Origin: Clonostachys chloroleuca
Lineage: Eukaryota; Ascomycota; Sordariomycetes; Hypocreales; Bionectriaceae
Length of the DNA: 64,000 bases
Direction of reading: 5' to 3'
Assembly: GCA_037952775.1 (NCBI GenBank)
Contig: JBANAY010000003.1
Location: 8,618,001 to 8,682,000, forward strand
Shown here: positions 42,329 through 53,940 of the stretch, one piece after another
Layout: each line of letters opens with the position of its first letter
Numbering within the stretch: the first letter of the stretch is position 1
Translations under genes and position numbers: made by a program
The notes under the pieces: model-generated
Database searches by the model: none
Seen by the model: the letters and a program-made list of their open reading frames with translations, nothing else
What the model was told of the DNA's origin: nothing

Positions 42329-43031
42329 TCATTCTCCGCTGTTGATCCCTTCGCAATAGTTCCTCTTAACACCACTTGCTTGCCTGCCAAGGCTAGCTCG
42401 TATGCGGGTGACCACATATCGATCAGAAGTAGCGACTTTGCTCAGGAGAGCATTTCCCAAACGGTCCAGACTGTCCTGGTCCTTCGAGATCGAGTCACGG
42501 ATAGCGTTGCAGACAGGAGCCATGCCAGCGAATGGCTGTCGTGCGTAGTTCAGGTTAACGTACACTTCCTGGTGCTGACTGCTCCACTGTTGGCAGAGAA
42601 TGCATCGTTAATGTGAATCGACAAATGAAGGACACAGCATAATCATGGTCGCTACTTACGCTGGAATAGCCATTCATGACTGTTGTAGAATCAGAACTGC
42701 TATACTGGGAGGGCAAAGCTTCGACGGAGGCAGATATCTCATTAGCGAGACTGTCAATCTCATCAATGTCTTTGAAAATATCCTAAGTCAGATCCAACAC
42801 ATGTTAGTCTCTAATAAGACTACGAAGGAGAAGGCTACTTGGGTATATTACCTGGAAGCGACTTGATGGGCTGTTGATATTGGTACCGTCTTTGGCCTCG
42901 AGCTTTTGGGCCTTATTGATGCAGCGGGTTGAAATATTCTCCATCTTCTTGAATTTATTGCTGATCTGCGTCGGTGTGAGAGCTGCACTAAGAGCAGCGC
43001 AGCTCAGGACAAAGAGTGAAGCAAAGTGCAT
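42329..43031 (-). CDS. Small secreted protein, HsbA-like architecture
   Basis: Exons 43031-42852, 42782-42660 and 42586-42329, all phase 0, give 186 residues. MHFASLFVLSCAALSAALTP is a signal peptide. The mature part is helical with heptad-like runs (QISNKFKKMENISTRCINKA; DIFKDIDEIDSLANEISASVE) and only three cysteines. That pattern is like fungal hydrophobic-surface-binding (HsbA) and cell-wall galactomannoproteins, but no defining motif can be seen, so this is a loose resemblance. It converges on the cysteine-rich secreted gene with only 25 bp between their stops, which suggests overlapping 3' ends. Confidence 0.7.
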
Positions 43032-44456
43032 TCTGCCGGATGGACGTGATGAGTAGACAAATGTAAGTAAGAAAGAAAAGCTCGATGAATTGGAAGAGCC
43101 ACTACAGTTCAGGACTGTCCGTACTCTTTATACTTGGCACAAGTAGCTGAAATGATGAGGAGGAAGGAGCACAGGACCCAAGTCTGGACCGTGAAATGGT
43201 CGACGGCGGTCAATGCAACTCGGCTTACTCCGTATCTAATGCAGCTCTCCAGGCTCGTATGCTGCAGCTTCATGCAGTGGCAGGGAATGGGGTCGTTCTA
43301 CTGGCTGCAGCTGTTCAGCTCGGCGTGTTTGTTGGCATCGTATTAGCCCAGTGGCGTCTAGCTCTGACTGTTCCGTGTCTGCACGTTGTGCCGGGTCCCG
43401 AACGGTGCCCCGAACACCATGGCCCCAGCCACTTTGTTTTAAGCTTCGATACCTTACTCTTAGCTATCCGGAAGGCGAAAGATGGGGGTTTAGAGTTATT
43501 TGGGCAAGGTCCGGTGCCGCGATGTCGTGGTAGCGACTGTCGGTGGAAAAGAGGGTCTTGAACTACAGGCTCATTCAGTCCTACAGGCCCATATCCGTGG
43601 ATGTCAATTCACATCTGGGGGGGGGGGGGGGGGGGGGGTTGAGCTGGCCTGGCCTAGAAGAGGCGAGAACATACCTTCCTAGGTGCCTCTCGATACTGTG
43701 CTCTGGGTCTAGCTGCCTTCAACCGCGCTTCGTCTAGGTCAACTGCTGAGAGCTGGTCGTTCCCATGCTTCTGTCATCCATTGTTCCACCAAGCTCGCCT
43801 CTTACATCCTTCCAGCAGGGATGTCTCGTCTCTGCTTGCAAGGTCTGCGAATCCCTACGGCAGTCAAATTCAGAAGCATTTTCAGCGTTTCTTTTCTCAT
43901 TTAATTTTTAAGACAATAAATTTGACTACAATTTGCGCTATAGGCTTGAGCACTTCTCGCCGTGGCCCTTCAAATATTTCGAGAAGGCAGTATTCGGGCG
44001 GCCTTTTGCTTATTGGATTCGTGGGCTGCTGAATTCCGAACACCCAATGATCACAATGAATTTAAATACAGAGTAAAGTTCTTGTAATCTTATGAATAAA
44101 AGTCTTGGGAAAATCTACAGCTTTCTACTAGCTTCGAGAATTTAACCTTAACCAACAGAGTGGCTTAATTCGGGAGGCTCTAGGGATAATCCAGGCAATG
44201 GACAAAGTGAAATTGTAGCAAAATGTGAACCCAGTAGAATTTCCCGACGTGCCAAAAACTCTATGAAGCCGATGTTAATACCTCACCCGAATAATGCCGT
44301 CTCCTCTAGCAGGAGTTGGCCCGTGATTATCCAAAAAGTGCAGAATTCGGAGCCCGCATGCGTCACAGTAGTCTCGGTGCGTAGGGCACAGCGGCGTGAA
44401 CATTTCAATAAATATCTACTTGAAGAGCCCACTGGCCTGGCCCTAGATGGGTATCC
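43032..44456. other. Gene-poor spacer with a long G run
   Basis: Promoter of the HsbA-like gene at the left. Open frames at 43196-43561 and nearby lack motifs. It contains the 22-base G homopolymer (43617-43638), then AT-rich sequence to 44450. Confidence 0.4.
43617..43638 (+). repeat. 22-base G homopolymer
   Basis: Uninterrupted G from 43617 to 43638. It could form a quadruplex, and its true length is uncertain because sequencers misread long runs. Confidence 0.9.
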
Positions 44457-46396
44457 TCAGCTCATTGGGCATTTGGAGCGCGCGATTGTAGAACCGGCCA
44501 AGTCTTCGATAATGGTCTCGTCTAATTGTACAAATCTCGGCTTTTTGTTTTCATTGGTCTAGATCAATGCTCGTCAGTTGTTGAATTCCAATTTCATCGA
44601 TGCATGCACTAAATGAACAAAGTGAGAGAGCTATTCAACTTACCAAAGCTCCAAGAGCGATGAATTCATGCCGGACATACCACCGACCATCACTATTGCG
44701 CATAATGAACCCCATTGGCGCCCCGGTCACCATTTCGCCATTATATTCCCCGGCGATGATTCTCTTTGGGTTAAATGTGGTATCCCAGATCCTGTCCTCG
44801 ATCGATGGAAGGTGGCCTGGCGCGGAAAGGCTGAGTATTTGGTTACCCCCATTCAGCTTGACCTTATTCTCGATTTCGATGATGCGCGTTCCAACCGTAA
44901 CCATTTTCTCTTTTTCCCAGAAACTCTCTCGCGATGTGCCGTATTCCGTTATCAACCGCAGGGCCTTCAGCCTAATGGACCGATCTCGGCACTTCATGAG
45001 AATAAAATATGCGAGCGGGATGAAGCCGATTTCGAATCGAATCTCGGGACCGATCCTGCTCCTCTTTTGTCTTTGTATCGTACGGCCGAGGATTTCTGTG
45101 TGGGTGATCATCTCACGAAACGTGTCCATCCAAGCGTCGAACTGCATCTCGTCCTTCTCCAACGCCGTCGCAATCCATATCTGGCAAAACTTTGCACGGA
45201 GCACAAACGAAGAGTATCTGGCGTCTGCGTCCCCCATGTGTGGAAAGTTCTCTCGTAGGTTTCCCATCAAGTCCTGCAAATTGTCTATCGATTTCGCCAG
45301 AATTGCCTGTTGGCCAAGCAGGTCAGACGGAGCAGATTCGGTAGCCAGTTCGCCGAAACGATACTCATCAGCACAACGGACAAACTGGAGAGAAAGCGGC
45401 AGTAGCTCTTCAAGGGCTTCTTCCGCATCTTGGAATGTCGTAGCAAATGTTGTCGGTCGCTCGTATGTGCTGAACCCCTGGATCGGCGGGGTTTGCACGC
45501 CGAACATGAGAACCATGACTTTCAAGCGCTGGAAGATTGGTGTCAGCGTCTTCCTAGTCGTTTTATCCACCGTTCTCAATATTTCGAGGCCATGCCGCGT
45601 GTGCGTGATTGCTTGGTCTCGATTGCCTAGGATGACTTCAAGGCAGATGAAGAGCACACATGCTACCAGAATGGTAGATGATTCCTTCACCTGCCGAAGC
45701 CGCGTAACGGCAGCGGAATAATGCTGTAGAGCAACCTCATTTCGCTTTGACAGAAGCAGCTCCTCGTTTTCGCAATTGTATTTCTCATAGATTGAACTTA
45801 TGGCAACTATGGCATGGCGCACAGCCGGCTCGGAGCGTCCCAGCTGCAAAACAAGATTGGTCCAGAAATATGAGCTGTGGGGTTCAGCCAGCGTTCGGCA
45901 GACACGGAGGTTGAAAAAATCGATAGCTCTCGCTTCTATAGGGCTAATTTGCTGAGGGTTGGGGGTTAAAGAGGTCAAAGACTGTATCCGGCTTTGCTCC
46001 GGTTTTATGGCTACTCGATCGGACTACACAGTTGGGGAGCATCAGCTGCGTTGCAACATCTCGAGGCTAAAAGATTGATTCTTAAGTGGACGTACGCGCT
46101 GATACCTCCTTGAGGAAAACTTGGAGGGTCTATCATCCTGGTCTCGGCCACGCAAGGTTACTGTAGTCTGGTTGACAAAGATGAGGTCCTTTTCGTAACC
46201 GGGACAAACGTGCCCATGTTTGATGCATTGAGAACAGCTGGGACGCTGGGCATCGCACTGCAGAAAACACAATCAGTCAGTGGGAAATTCAACGGCTCGA
46301 TCAGGCCGAGGGGCAAGAAGAAAGAAGCAACTATACCCGTCTTTTGCGCTTCATACACCAATGACATGCTTTAGAGCGGCCTGGAACCCCCACCAT
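44457..46396 (-). CDS. Zn2Cys6 transcription factor
   Basis: Four exons, 46396-46337, 46257-46096, 46023-44644 and 44558-44457, give 567 residues; phases are all 0. The cluster is formed across the first intron: ACHWCMKRKRR then CDAQRPSCSQCIKHGHVCPGY, matching CX2CX6CX6CX2CX6C exactly. The middle region SEPAVRHAIVAISSIYEKY and the following TPR-like helices are the usual fungal regulator core (Fungal_trans_2 type). The C-terminus is short and basic. No adjacent metabolic genes point to a target; the nearest neighbours are two secreted-protein genes. The start at 46396 gives MVGVPGRSKACHWC, a normal spacing to the first Cys. Confidence 0.85.
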
Positions 46397-49190
46397 TGCG
46401 GCGTATAATGCAATAACGGGCAATAAAAAGATCTTCTGTAAATGCGTGCTTGAGTGCCGACTGCCACGAGCGGGATGGTAATGCATTTGTCAAATGCCGA
46501 TGAGGTTTGATTCTGCGCCGGCTCTCTTCAAGACCAACAACACAAGACAAATATGGACGGCCCACATGTTTATGGGCGCGGAATGATACCGTTTACGGAA
46601 AAATTCAATAAGCCCCCTTGCTAATTAGAGTCTACTCACCTGGGCTAACCTCATAAGCATAATAAGCATCGACCTTGGCAGGTGGATAACACAAAACATG
46701 GTACACCATGAATACGGGCACTGCTTTGTGAGCATAATTACAGCAAACTATCACGACAACATACCATACTGGGATTTATCGTGTGCTTTCATTGGCTGCA
46801 AAGAATACCGAGGTCAGAAGTCACCGATCAGATGCTGAGCTCAGCTTATGGTGTATCAGACTATTGACTGATCCTACCACCTTCGGGTGCCAAGGCTAAC
46901 TTTCTCGTACCCGATGATTCGCGGTCCACCAGGAGATCAATAGCGCAAAAGACAGAAAGACGGGTGGTGTGATGATGTTCGTGCGAGTTCCGGATTATGG
47001 AGGGACGTATGCTGACTAACATTTGGTTTACAGATATAGAATTTGACTTGACAGGCTGAGTCCTTAGAGTATTGGCCAAGAGATGTTCCTGACTCAAACA
47101 GGCAAGATCCCGGCAGTTGCCCATTGTTCCCCACCCCATGACCTTCCATATGCCGTCTGTATAAGTCTATGATGGTCTGTGAACCCTGGCCCTGGTTCAC
47201 GGTACTGTATTCCGCGGCTGAGCTATCCGCGGCTGAGCATCTCCCATGACCGATTTCTCCACCGGGCAGCTCTTCCAATCGTACTCGGCACCTCGGTTCC
47301 GAACATCTCGGCTCGCGCCCCAGCTTATGTCCATGAGCAAGAGCGAAGCGACGTCCGAAAGGTTGAGTTCTTGCGTGTCTGGATTAAGACCACCACGAGA
47401 TGTTTCCAGTTTTACTTGAGTACCTAATGACAGTCTTTCAGAAAGTCATCCCCGCCCGGGGCTGATTCGCTCGAATCAGCACGTCATCAAGCAAGTCTCT
47501 CAAGGGTCTCACTAGAGAGCATAGAGTCAAAACACTTTTTCATGGAACGCAGCCCTGTTATATGGGTAACTCCTACGCCCGAGTACTTGTAATCGCTCTC
47601 TCCTAGCTCAGCTAAAATCGTTAGAACAAAACTTGCCAGACGAAAGATTTGTAACTCCTAGCATTCTACGTGAAACTGATCCCATATTCTTGGCGTAATC
47701 ATGCGACGTCGTCAAGGCAGACAATGTTATATACTTGGGTAACGAGAGAAGTTCAGTTTGGTACATAGCGACGCGAAACAAAATAAGCCTGCTTATCGCC
47801 GATAGACTTCCCCTCAGGATTTACGATCTCCGCCAATGATATGGGCATGTTAGTCGGTTGAAGGCATCCGGTGGCCCGAAAAAGTATCGTTTAAAACCGG
47901 CTTCAAGTGTGGGGGTTTCATGACACCGAGTCACATCTGTCAGTCTGGAAAAGATATTACCTGTAGGCTGTGCAAGATCGTTAATCAGTCTCCCTTCTGA
48001 CATAATCGGTAGATCTTTTCGATACTTCGCGTTATTAACTCCGTACGCAGTCGGCGCGAGAGGGACACGTTCGGGACCGAAACGCCGCTCGCTTCTCCCG
48101 AACTCGGCTACACATAAACTCTAAGGCCTTAACAGATTGTTGCCGGTCCTCAAAATGTGTGTAATGTGGAATTCTGCTAGATGATTGGTCTTGGTTGTGC
48201 TCAGGCGCTTGGTTCAAGCGGAGTTCGCTTATAAGGTTCTGCTTCTAGGTGTTGACCTGACGGAGCTCATCGGATAGGGAGCTGGGTCCGTCAAAGAACC
48301 TGGCTGAGACACCTTTGCGTCCATTGTTCTACACGTGTCCAGTGATGCCTCGTTGAGTTTCCGTGGTGCTGGGCGGAAGATGGCAAGACTAGACTTACGG
48401 TGAGGCCGTCCTGCCTAATAAGATGGTGTTTGGTTGTTATTGGTTGGATGGGCCCATCTCAATGGCCCTCACTTCCGCTCAGAAGTTCTGGACGACTTCC
48501 CAATGCATTATTCAGCTTGTCTCAGAATGATTCAGGTCGATATTTCAACCGGCCGTTCAATACTGCGAGAAATCTGTCGAGCAAGCTGTAGCCCTTATGC
48601 AACCTTCAGAAAACCCTCTATAGCTCTTCCGTTCATCTGGAAAATCATCATCACGGAGCTTCGGATGTTATCATATGTAACGTTCAAGTCTCAGCCCCAT
48701 TTATGCCGAGCTAGATTGATGATCTGGTATTTCAAAACATAGAGAAAGAGGCAGCCAGCCGGGAGCTAATGAAAATCAGTAGATTTCCAATGCACCAGGC
48801 TAGTTCAACACGGACTCCAACATGGCAGGATTCGGGATCCAAGTCATTCAATGCAAGTAGAAATACCCTTATCAACTCGAAGAAACTTGAGAAGAAGAAA
48901 AAAAAAGCAATAAATTAATTCAAGTACGGTATGGCTATCTTGCGGGAAATTTGCCTCGCCAACTGTGGCTGGGGGCCACGAAACTCGAAGCGCCAATCAA
49001 CATCTTGACCTCGACCAATTCTCGAGAGGGTTTGTGGTTTTCTGCCAATAATAACACGTTTAGGGCAGTGCAACAGGACCAACTTCGAGAGTTCAGAGGC
49101 CCAATAGGATGTTGCAGCATCACGTGAGAGTTGCAATGGGCTGAGTAACATTTATTGCGATTGCGCCTCAACGCCATCATCATCTGAAAT
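46397..49190. other. 2.8-kb stretch without a recognisable gene
   Basis: Only short frames, none with a motif. A 13-bp direct repeat TCCGCGGCTGAGC occurs at 47211-47223 and 47226-47238. A 102-codon frame at 48434-48742 has no homology I can see. AT-rich near 48890-48915, just before the kinase promoter. Confidence 0.4.
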
Positions 49191-51724
49191 ATGGGGTATG
49201 GCATGTCGTGGTTTCAGGCCGCGGCGATGGAAGACCTAGTGACGGGCTTGGCCCTTCACTGGAAGCTACAATGCACTATCGAAGAGGGCTGCACGACTCA
49301 TACCAAATACGTGTCTGACCATGCGACAGGAGTTCGGCGAATGCCCATCCAGGAGAGGTGGGAGCGTGATGGCGAGAGGTTGGGGCAGGGCACTTTCGGT
49401 GTTGTTTGGCGGGAGGTCTGTACATCGGGCCCGAGCACTGGCAAATCGCGTGCCGTGAAGCAGATTTTCAAGAACTTTGGGTCGCGGTCGATCTCCTCCA
49501 AGGCTCTGTCAGCCGAGCTCTCTGCCATAATGAGGTTCTCCGACGAGGCGGTATGTTGTGCTCATCCATGTCCCTGCTATTGTTGATTCGCCGCTCACTA
49601 TACTACAGTACCGCGATTACTTCGTCAGGTCATACGGTTGGTATGATACCAAGGACTTTCTATACATTACTATGGAGTACCTTCCACTTGGGGATTTGTC
49701 GCGGTATTTAAAAGATCCCATACCCGAAGCACAAGCAGCCAGCATAAGTCTACAGGTCTTGGAGGGACTCAGATTCATGCACCAGAACAATGTTGCTCAC
49801 CGCGATCTCAAGCCGAACGTAAGTCACTCATTTGTCAAGTCAGAAACTAAACATCATCTGATTCAAGCGCTAGAATCTTCTTGTGCAGCACGCCGGTCCG
49901 TCCTGGTGGGTTAAGATATCTGATTTCGGCACGAGCAAAGAAATGGACATAGCCACTCTGTGCTCCAACGTTGGAACAGTTGCGTATCAAGCGCCGGAGG
50001 TTCGTGGGATCGTGAAATTGGATGATGCGGCCGGTGGAAACCAACAGCTATCTCCGTCCGTCGACATTTGGGCTGTTGGTGCGATTGCTTTCCGCCTCAC
50101 GTCTGGGCGGGTGCCTTTCGAGGACCTCTTGGGCCTATGCAGATACGTAGACCAGGGCGACCCGTTACCATTTGAAGATGGCATCAGCGGAGGGTCCATC
50201 ACGTTCGTCACAAGGCTTATGGCCCCTAAGCCATATGATTGGCCCACTGCCTCAGAGGCCCTCGCTGATCCATGGTTGAGCGTCTCGGCATCGGAGGTGG
50301 ATTTAACACGCACAATTCATCCAATGACAGTACTGGTCAGAGACCCAAAATCAGCCACGGACCTAACGGAAGATGCCTCAGCAGAGTGGCCACCTGCTGA
50401 ACCGTGTAATGAACCGCCTCCTTCTTTAACAAAATTTCCCATCGATGTCTCCCACGATGCCGACTTTGCCCAGCCCATTCAACAATACTGGCCTACTTCA
50501 CCAAGTTCGGATAGCCAAAGGGCGCCTAGTGCCGAGACAGGCGACAACGTCCCGCGCCTAACGTGTAGCAGGAAAAGCGATGCTTTGGAACATAAGATAG
50601 TGCCCCGCCATAGATCCAAGCCTTTGGCTTCGCCCAAAAAGCGCGAAAGTCCACCCAAGGCCGAATATCCTGGGAGCGGCAGGCGGAGTAGCTGGGTGTC
50701 TCAACTTCCGAGTTGCAAAGCAGTAAAGAGGTTGTCGTTCGAAAGCCAGGGCTGCAGGTTGCAAGCCGTTGATTATTCTGACGATGGAAGAACACTCTTC
50801 CTAATCACAAATCACTACATCCACACCTATCATTCGGTAGGAGAAGGGCAGTGGGACCAGGGCATAGTCATTGACATACGGAGAACGAGCCTAAATTGGA
50901 AAATATGGGAAGGGATCAAGCCTATTGACATCCCCGACAATGGCATTCACAGTTTCGTGATAGCTGGCCGCAACCCCGTACTTTTTGTCCGCGATATTGA
51001 AGGAACGAACTTTGTGAATACCTACACCAGCGATCATCTAGGCGTATCTTATTGGTCTTCCACATTCACGATCCCCTTAGAGGAGGAAATCACGGCCTCG
51101 GCAATTTCTGGAAATGGAAAACTACTCATCATTAGCTATTCCCATGAATTGCAGCTTTGGAATTTGGCCTATAAGTCTCTGCAGCTGAGAATCGAGGTTC
51201 CAAATAAAACTTTGGCCTTCGTCTTTTCCACTGATGGCTCGCGATTTGCCCAGATAATAGAGAGGCCCTTTCCTGCTAAGAGAGGCATACGTATCGGTAA
51301 TTACTCATATATATGGGAGTTCGATGAGACCACAGATGAGTTCGCAAACCGCGACAGCTTCAAAGGGGCGGTGCAGAAGATGTTGGATGCCGGGGACATC
51401 CTCCTGTCAAGGGAGGGGTGTCTGTTTCTCCGTCATAAGTCAAAGGAGACTAAGTTATTGGATTTCCTAACGCCATACCACTACCGGTACTGTTTCTCAC
51501 GCGATGCCCAGAGGCTAGCCATAGCTTATCGGGATAAAAAAGAGAAAAATGCGGGTGTTACTGTTTGGCACAGGAACGGGGATCGTTTCGTTAGAAGCCA
51601 AAGGATCTTTGAAGGTAGCATCCAATTTATTAATCTCCTTACCTTCTCTCCTTCTGGTCAACAACTTTTAATGGCCGATTGGGGGCACGGGTACGGGGAG
51701 AAGGTGTTCATTTGGGACTTGTGA
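49191..51724 (+). CDS. Ser/Thr protein kinase with C-terminal beta-propeller-like region
   Basis: Three exons, 49191-49550, 49609-49818 and 49874-51724, give 806 residues. The kinase domain (about 60-330) is complete: GQGTFGVVWREV loop, AVKQIF Lys, MEYLPLGDLSRYL hinge, HRDLKPNN catalytic loop (completed across the second intron), ISDFGTSKE magnesium loop, YQAPEVRG and SVDIWAVGAIAF. All catalytic residues are present, so it should be active. A Ser/Pro-rich linker (about 350-500) follows. The last 300 residues hold WD/YWTD-like strands: LQAVDYSDDGRTLFLIT, ASAISGNGKLLIISYSHELQLWNL, YCFSRDAQRLAIAYR and NLLTFSPSGQQLLMADW, ending VFIWDL. Kinase-propeller fusions occur in fungi, often in expanded families; the role is unknown. 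Confidence 0.85.
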
Positions 51725-52151
51725 CGAAGAGAGCGAGATTCCAAAATGGCTCACAGAGTTAGAAAACGTTGTATTTAGAAGAAACAGCCGCAATATATGA
51801 TACAAAAGATTATTTTAGGCACTTTTCTTGTGTAAATTGAAGACTACACATACAAAGGCCATGGAGGATTGGTCCCTGCCCTTTGGCCCAAGAGCTGCAC
51901 GTGAGCACAGACCAGGCTGGAGGGGCAGTAAAATTTCCCCGCCATCAATTGACCACCCACCACATCGAGTCATCCTAATTTTTTTCGTGTTTTCTCTCCC
52001 AGTCATCGCCATTCGAGTACCAGCTCTCCTACATCCAGAGGAGACAGACTCGAACCAGCACACCGCAAAGCTGCTCCCCCTCCGAACCCTCATCCCCAGG
52101 CGTCTGAGCGCCGCTCCCCTCGCACGAACCGCCCACCGATTCACCGCCACC
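51725..52151. other. Spacer and promoter of the Arc1-like gene
   Basis: An open frame extends upstream of 52152 in the same phase, but the ACCATGG context at 52152 and the family-like N-terminus favour that start. Confidence 0.45.
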
Positions 52152-53329
52152 ATGGCCGCCATTTCCTCCCAGACCTACACCCCCACCGAGGAGGCCGAGA
52201 TCCAGCAGTGGCTCACCACCTCCGAGCGCCTCAAGGCCGGCGACGACAAGTCCTCCATCATCGAGACCCTCAACAGCCACCTCTCCAGCCGAACCACCCT
52301 TCTCGGCGTCAAGCCCAGCAAGGCCGACGTTGCCATCTACGAGACCCTCTCCCCCGTCGTCGCCCAATGGTCCCCCGACGAGCGATCCGGCGAGAAGGGA
52401 TACCCCCACATCGTCCGCCTCATCGACTTCGTCCAGAACTCGCCCATCTTCGGCCTCGCCGTCAAGGACGAGAGCAAGATCAAGGTTGACGCCGACGACG
52501 TCCGCTTCGTCAAGAAGCCCGTCGACGCCAAGGCCGAGAAGGAGCGCCTGAAGAAGGAGAAGGCCGCCGCCGCCGCTGCTGCCACTGCCGGCGGTGACGC
52601 CTCCCTCGTCGACCGCACCAAGGAGAAGGTCAAGGAGGTCGCCGCCGAGGCCAAGGAGGCCGTCGCGGGACAGGCCAAGCACAAGAAGGAGAAGAAGGAG
52701 AAGGCTCCCAAAAAGCCCAAGGCCGCCCCCGCCGCCGCGCCCTCTCGCCCGCCCTCATCGACCTCCGCGTCGGCCACATCCTCAAGGCCATCCAGCACCC
52801 GGACGCCGACTCCCTCTACGTCTCCACCATCGCCATGGGCGACCCCGCCGGCGAGGACACTACCGAGTATGAGGGCCAGGTCTGCCGCACCGTCTGCTCT
52901 GGCCTCAACGGCCTGATCCCTCTCGAGGAGATGCAGGGCCGCAAGGTCGTCGTCGTCTGCAACCTCAAGCCCGTCAAGATGCGCGGCATCAAGTCCTCCG
53001 CCATGGTGCTCGCCGCCTCCCCGAAACTCAAGGAGGGCGAGGTCGACGAAGACAAGGGCCCCGTCGAGCTCGTCTCCCCGCCCGAGGGCGCCAAGGCCGG
53101 AGAGAGGGTCTTCTTCGAGGGCTGGGACGGCAAGTCCGAGGGCATCCTCAACCCCAAGAAGAAGATCTGGGAGACCTTCCAGCCCGGCTTCACCACCACC
53201 GACTCTCTCGAGGTCGTGTTCGACGCCAAGGCTGTCGAGCAGCTCGGCAAGTCCGACGTGGGCAAGCTCGTCACCGAGAGCGGTGGTATCTGCACCGTCA
53301 AGAGTCTGAAGGGCGCTACTGTCCGATAA
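52152..53329 (+). CDS. Arc1-like tRNA-binding aminoacyl-tRNA synthetase cofactor (apparent frameshift)
   Basis: Cytoplasmic protein that holds methionyl- and glutamyl-tRNA synthetases and tRNA together. The N-terminal half has a GST-C-like fold (SSRTTLLGVKPSKADVAIYE, then YPHIVRLIDFVQNSP), followed by a Lys/Ala-rich linker (about 120-195). The C-terminal half is the EMAPII/tRNA_bind OB fold: LIDLRVGHILKAIQHPDADS, SGLNGLIPLEEMQGRKVVVV, CNLKPVKMRGIKSSAMVLAAS. The two halves are in different frames; adding one C to the CCC at 52740-52742 joins them into 392 residues. Both halves are otherwise intact, so an assembly indel is the simplest reading. There is no intron signal that would repair the frame. 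The third-position GC is very high, which also opens long false frames on both strands. Confidence 0.85.
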
Positions 53330-53940
53330 ATGCATTCCTCTTGGGTGGACTCTAGAGACTAAACTTAAAAATTTCAACGAAGTCAATGACAAAAATAGAA
53401 TATTGGGCTTTGAACCACTACGAGCATCTTCACAATAACTGAGTGACTGGTTGATGAATAATTTTGAATTTTACTTTTTTTAACAGTGGCCTCGAGGTAT
53501 CTCCCAGCTGGCTGGCCCTCGTCCGCCGTCTTCCCCAAGTTTTTCTATTCTACACCTGATGAGAGTGGTGTAACTCGTCGCTGTGCGTTATGGTACATGA
53601 AGTATGGGTAAAGTACAATACGAACATGTCGTGTGAAATATGAATCGTGCATGTGATGATCATTAAACCGAGCCGTCTTCCCCTTAGATGTTGTATGTGG
53701 TTTTCCCCATCCTATTTTTATTTTGGAACGCCGGGAAGAAATGTAAAATCGCTCGCGAGCCCCCTGCCCTGTCGAGGAAAAAAGTTCAAAGAGGTCAAAA
53801 CGCCTGCAGAATGCATTGCAATGAGGTAAATCATGCGTAGCCGAATTAGAGAGGCTACGCCGAGATTGGTGGCATGTCGCCACGCGGGGTCGAAATAAGA
53901 GTTGATGGTATGTGGTGATAATGTACAGTAGCGGTAGAGT
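53330..53940. other. Convergent 3' spacer
   Basis: 3' ends of the Arc1-like gene and of the mitochondrial RNA polymerase gene meet here. AT-rich, no gene. Confidence 0.45.

Noticed and set aside
43196..43561. 121-codon plus-strand frame with a hydrophobic patch
   Set aside because: Starts inside the HsbA-like promoter, runs towards the G run, and has no family resemblance.
52337..53392. 351-codon minus-strand frame opposite the Arc1-like gene
   Set aside because: Shadow of a very GC-rich gene; Leu/Gly/Asp-rich composition without a domain.
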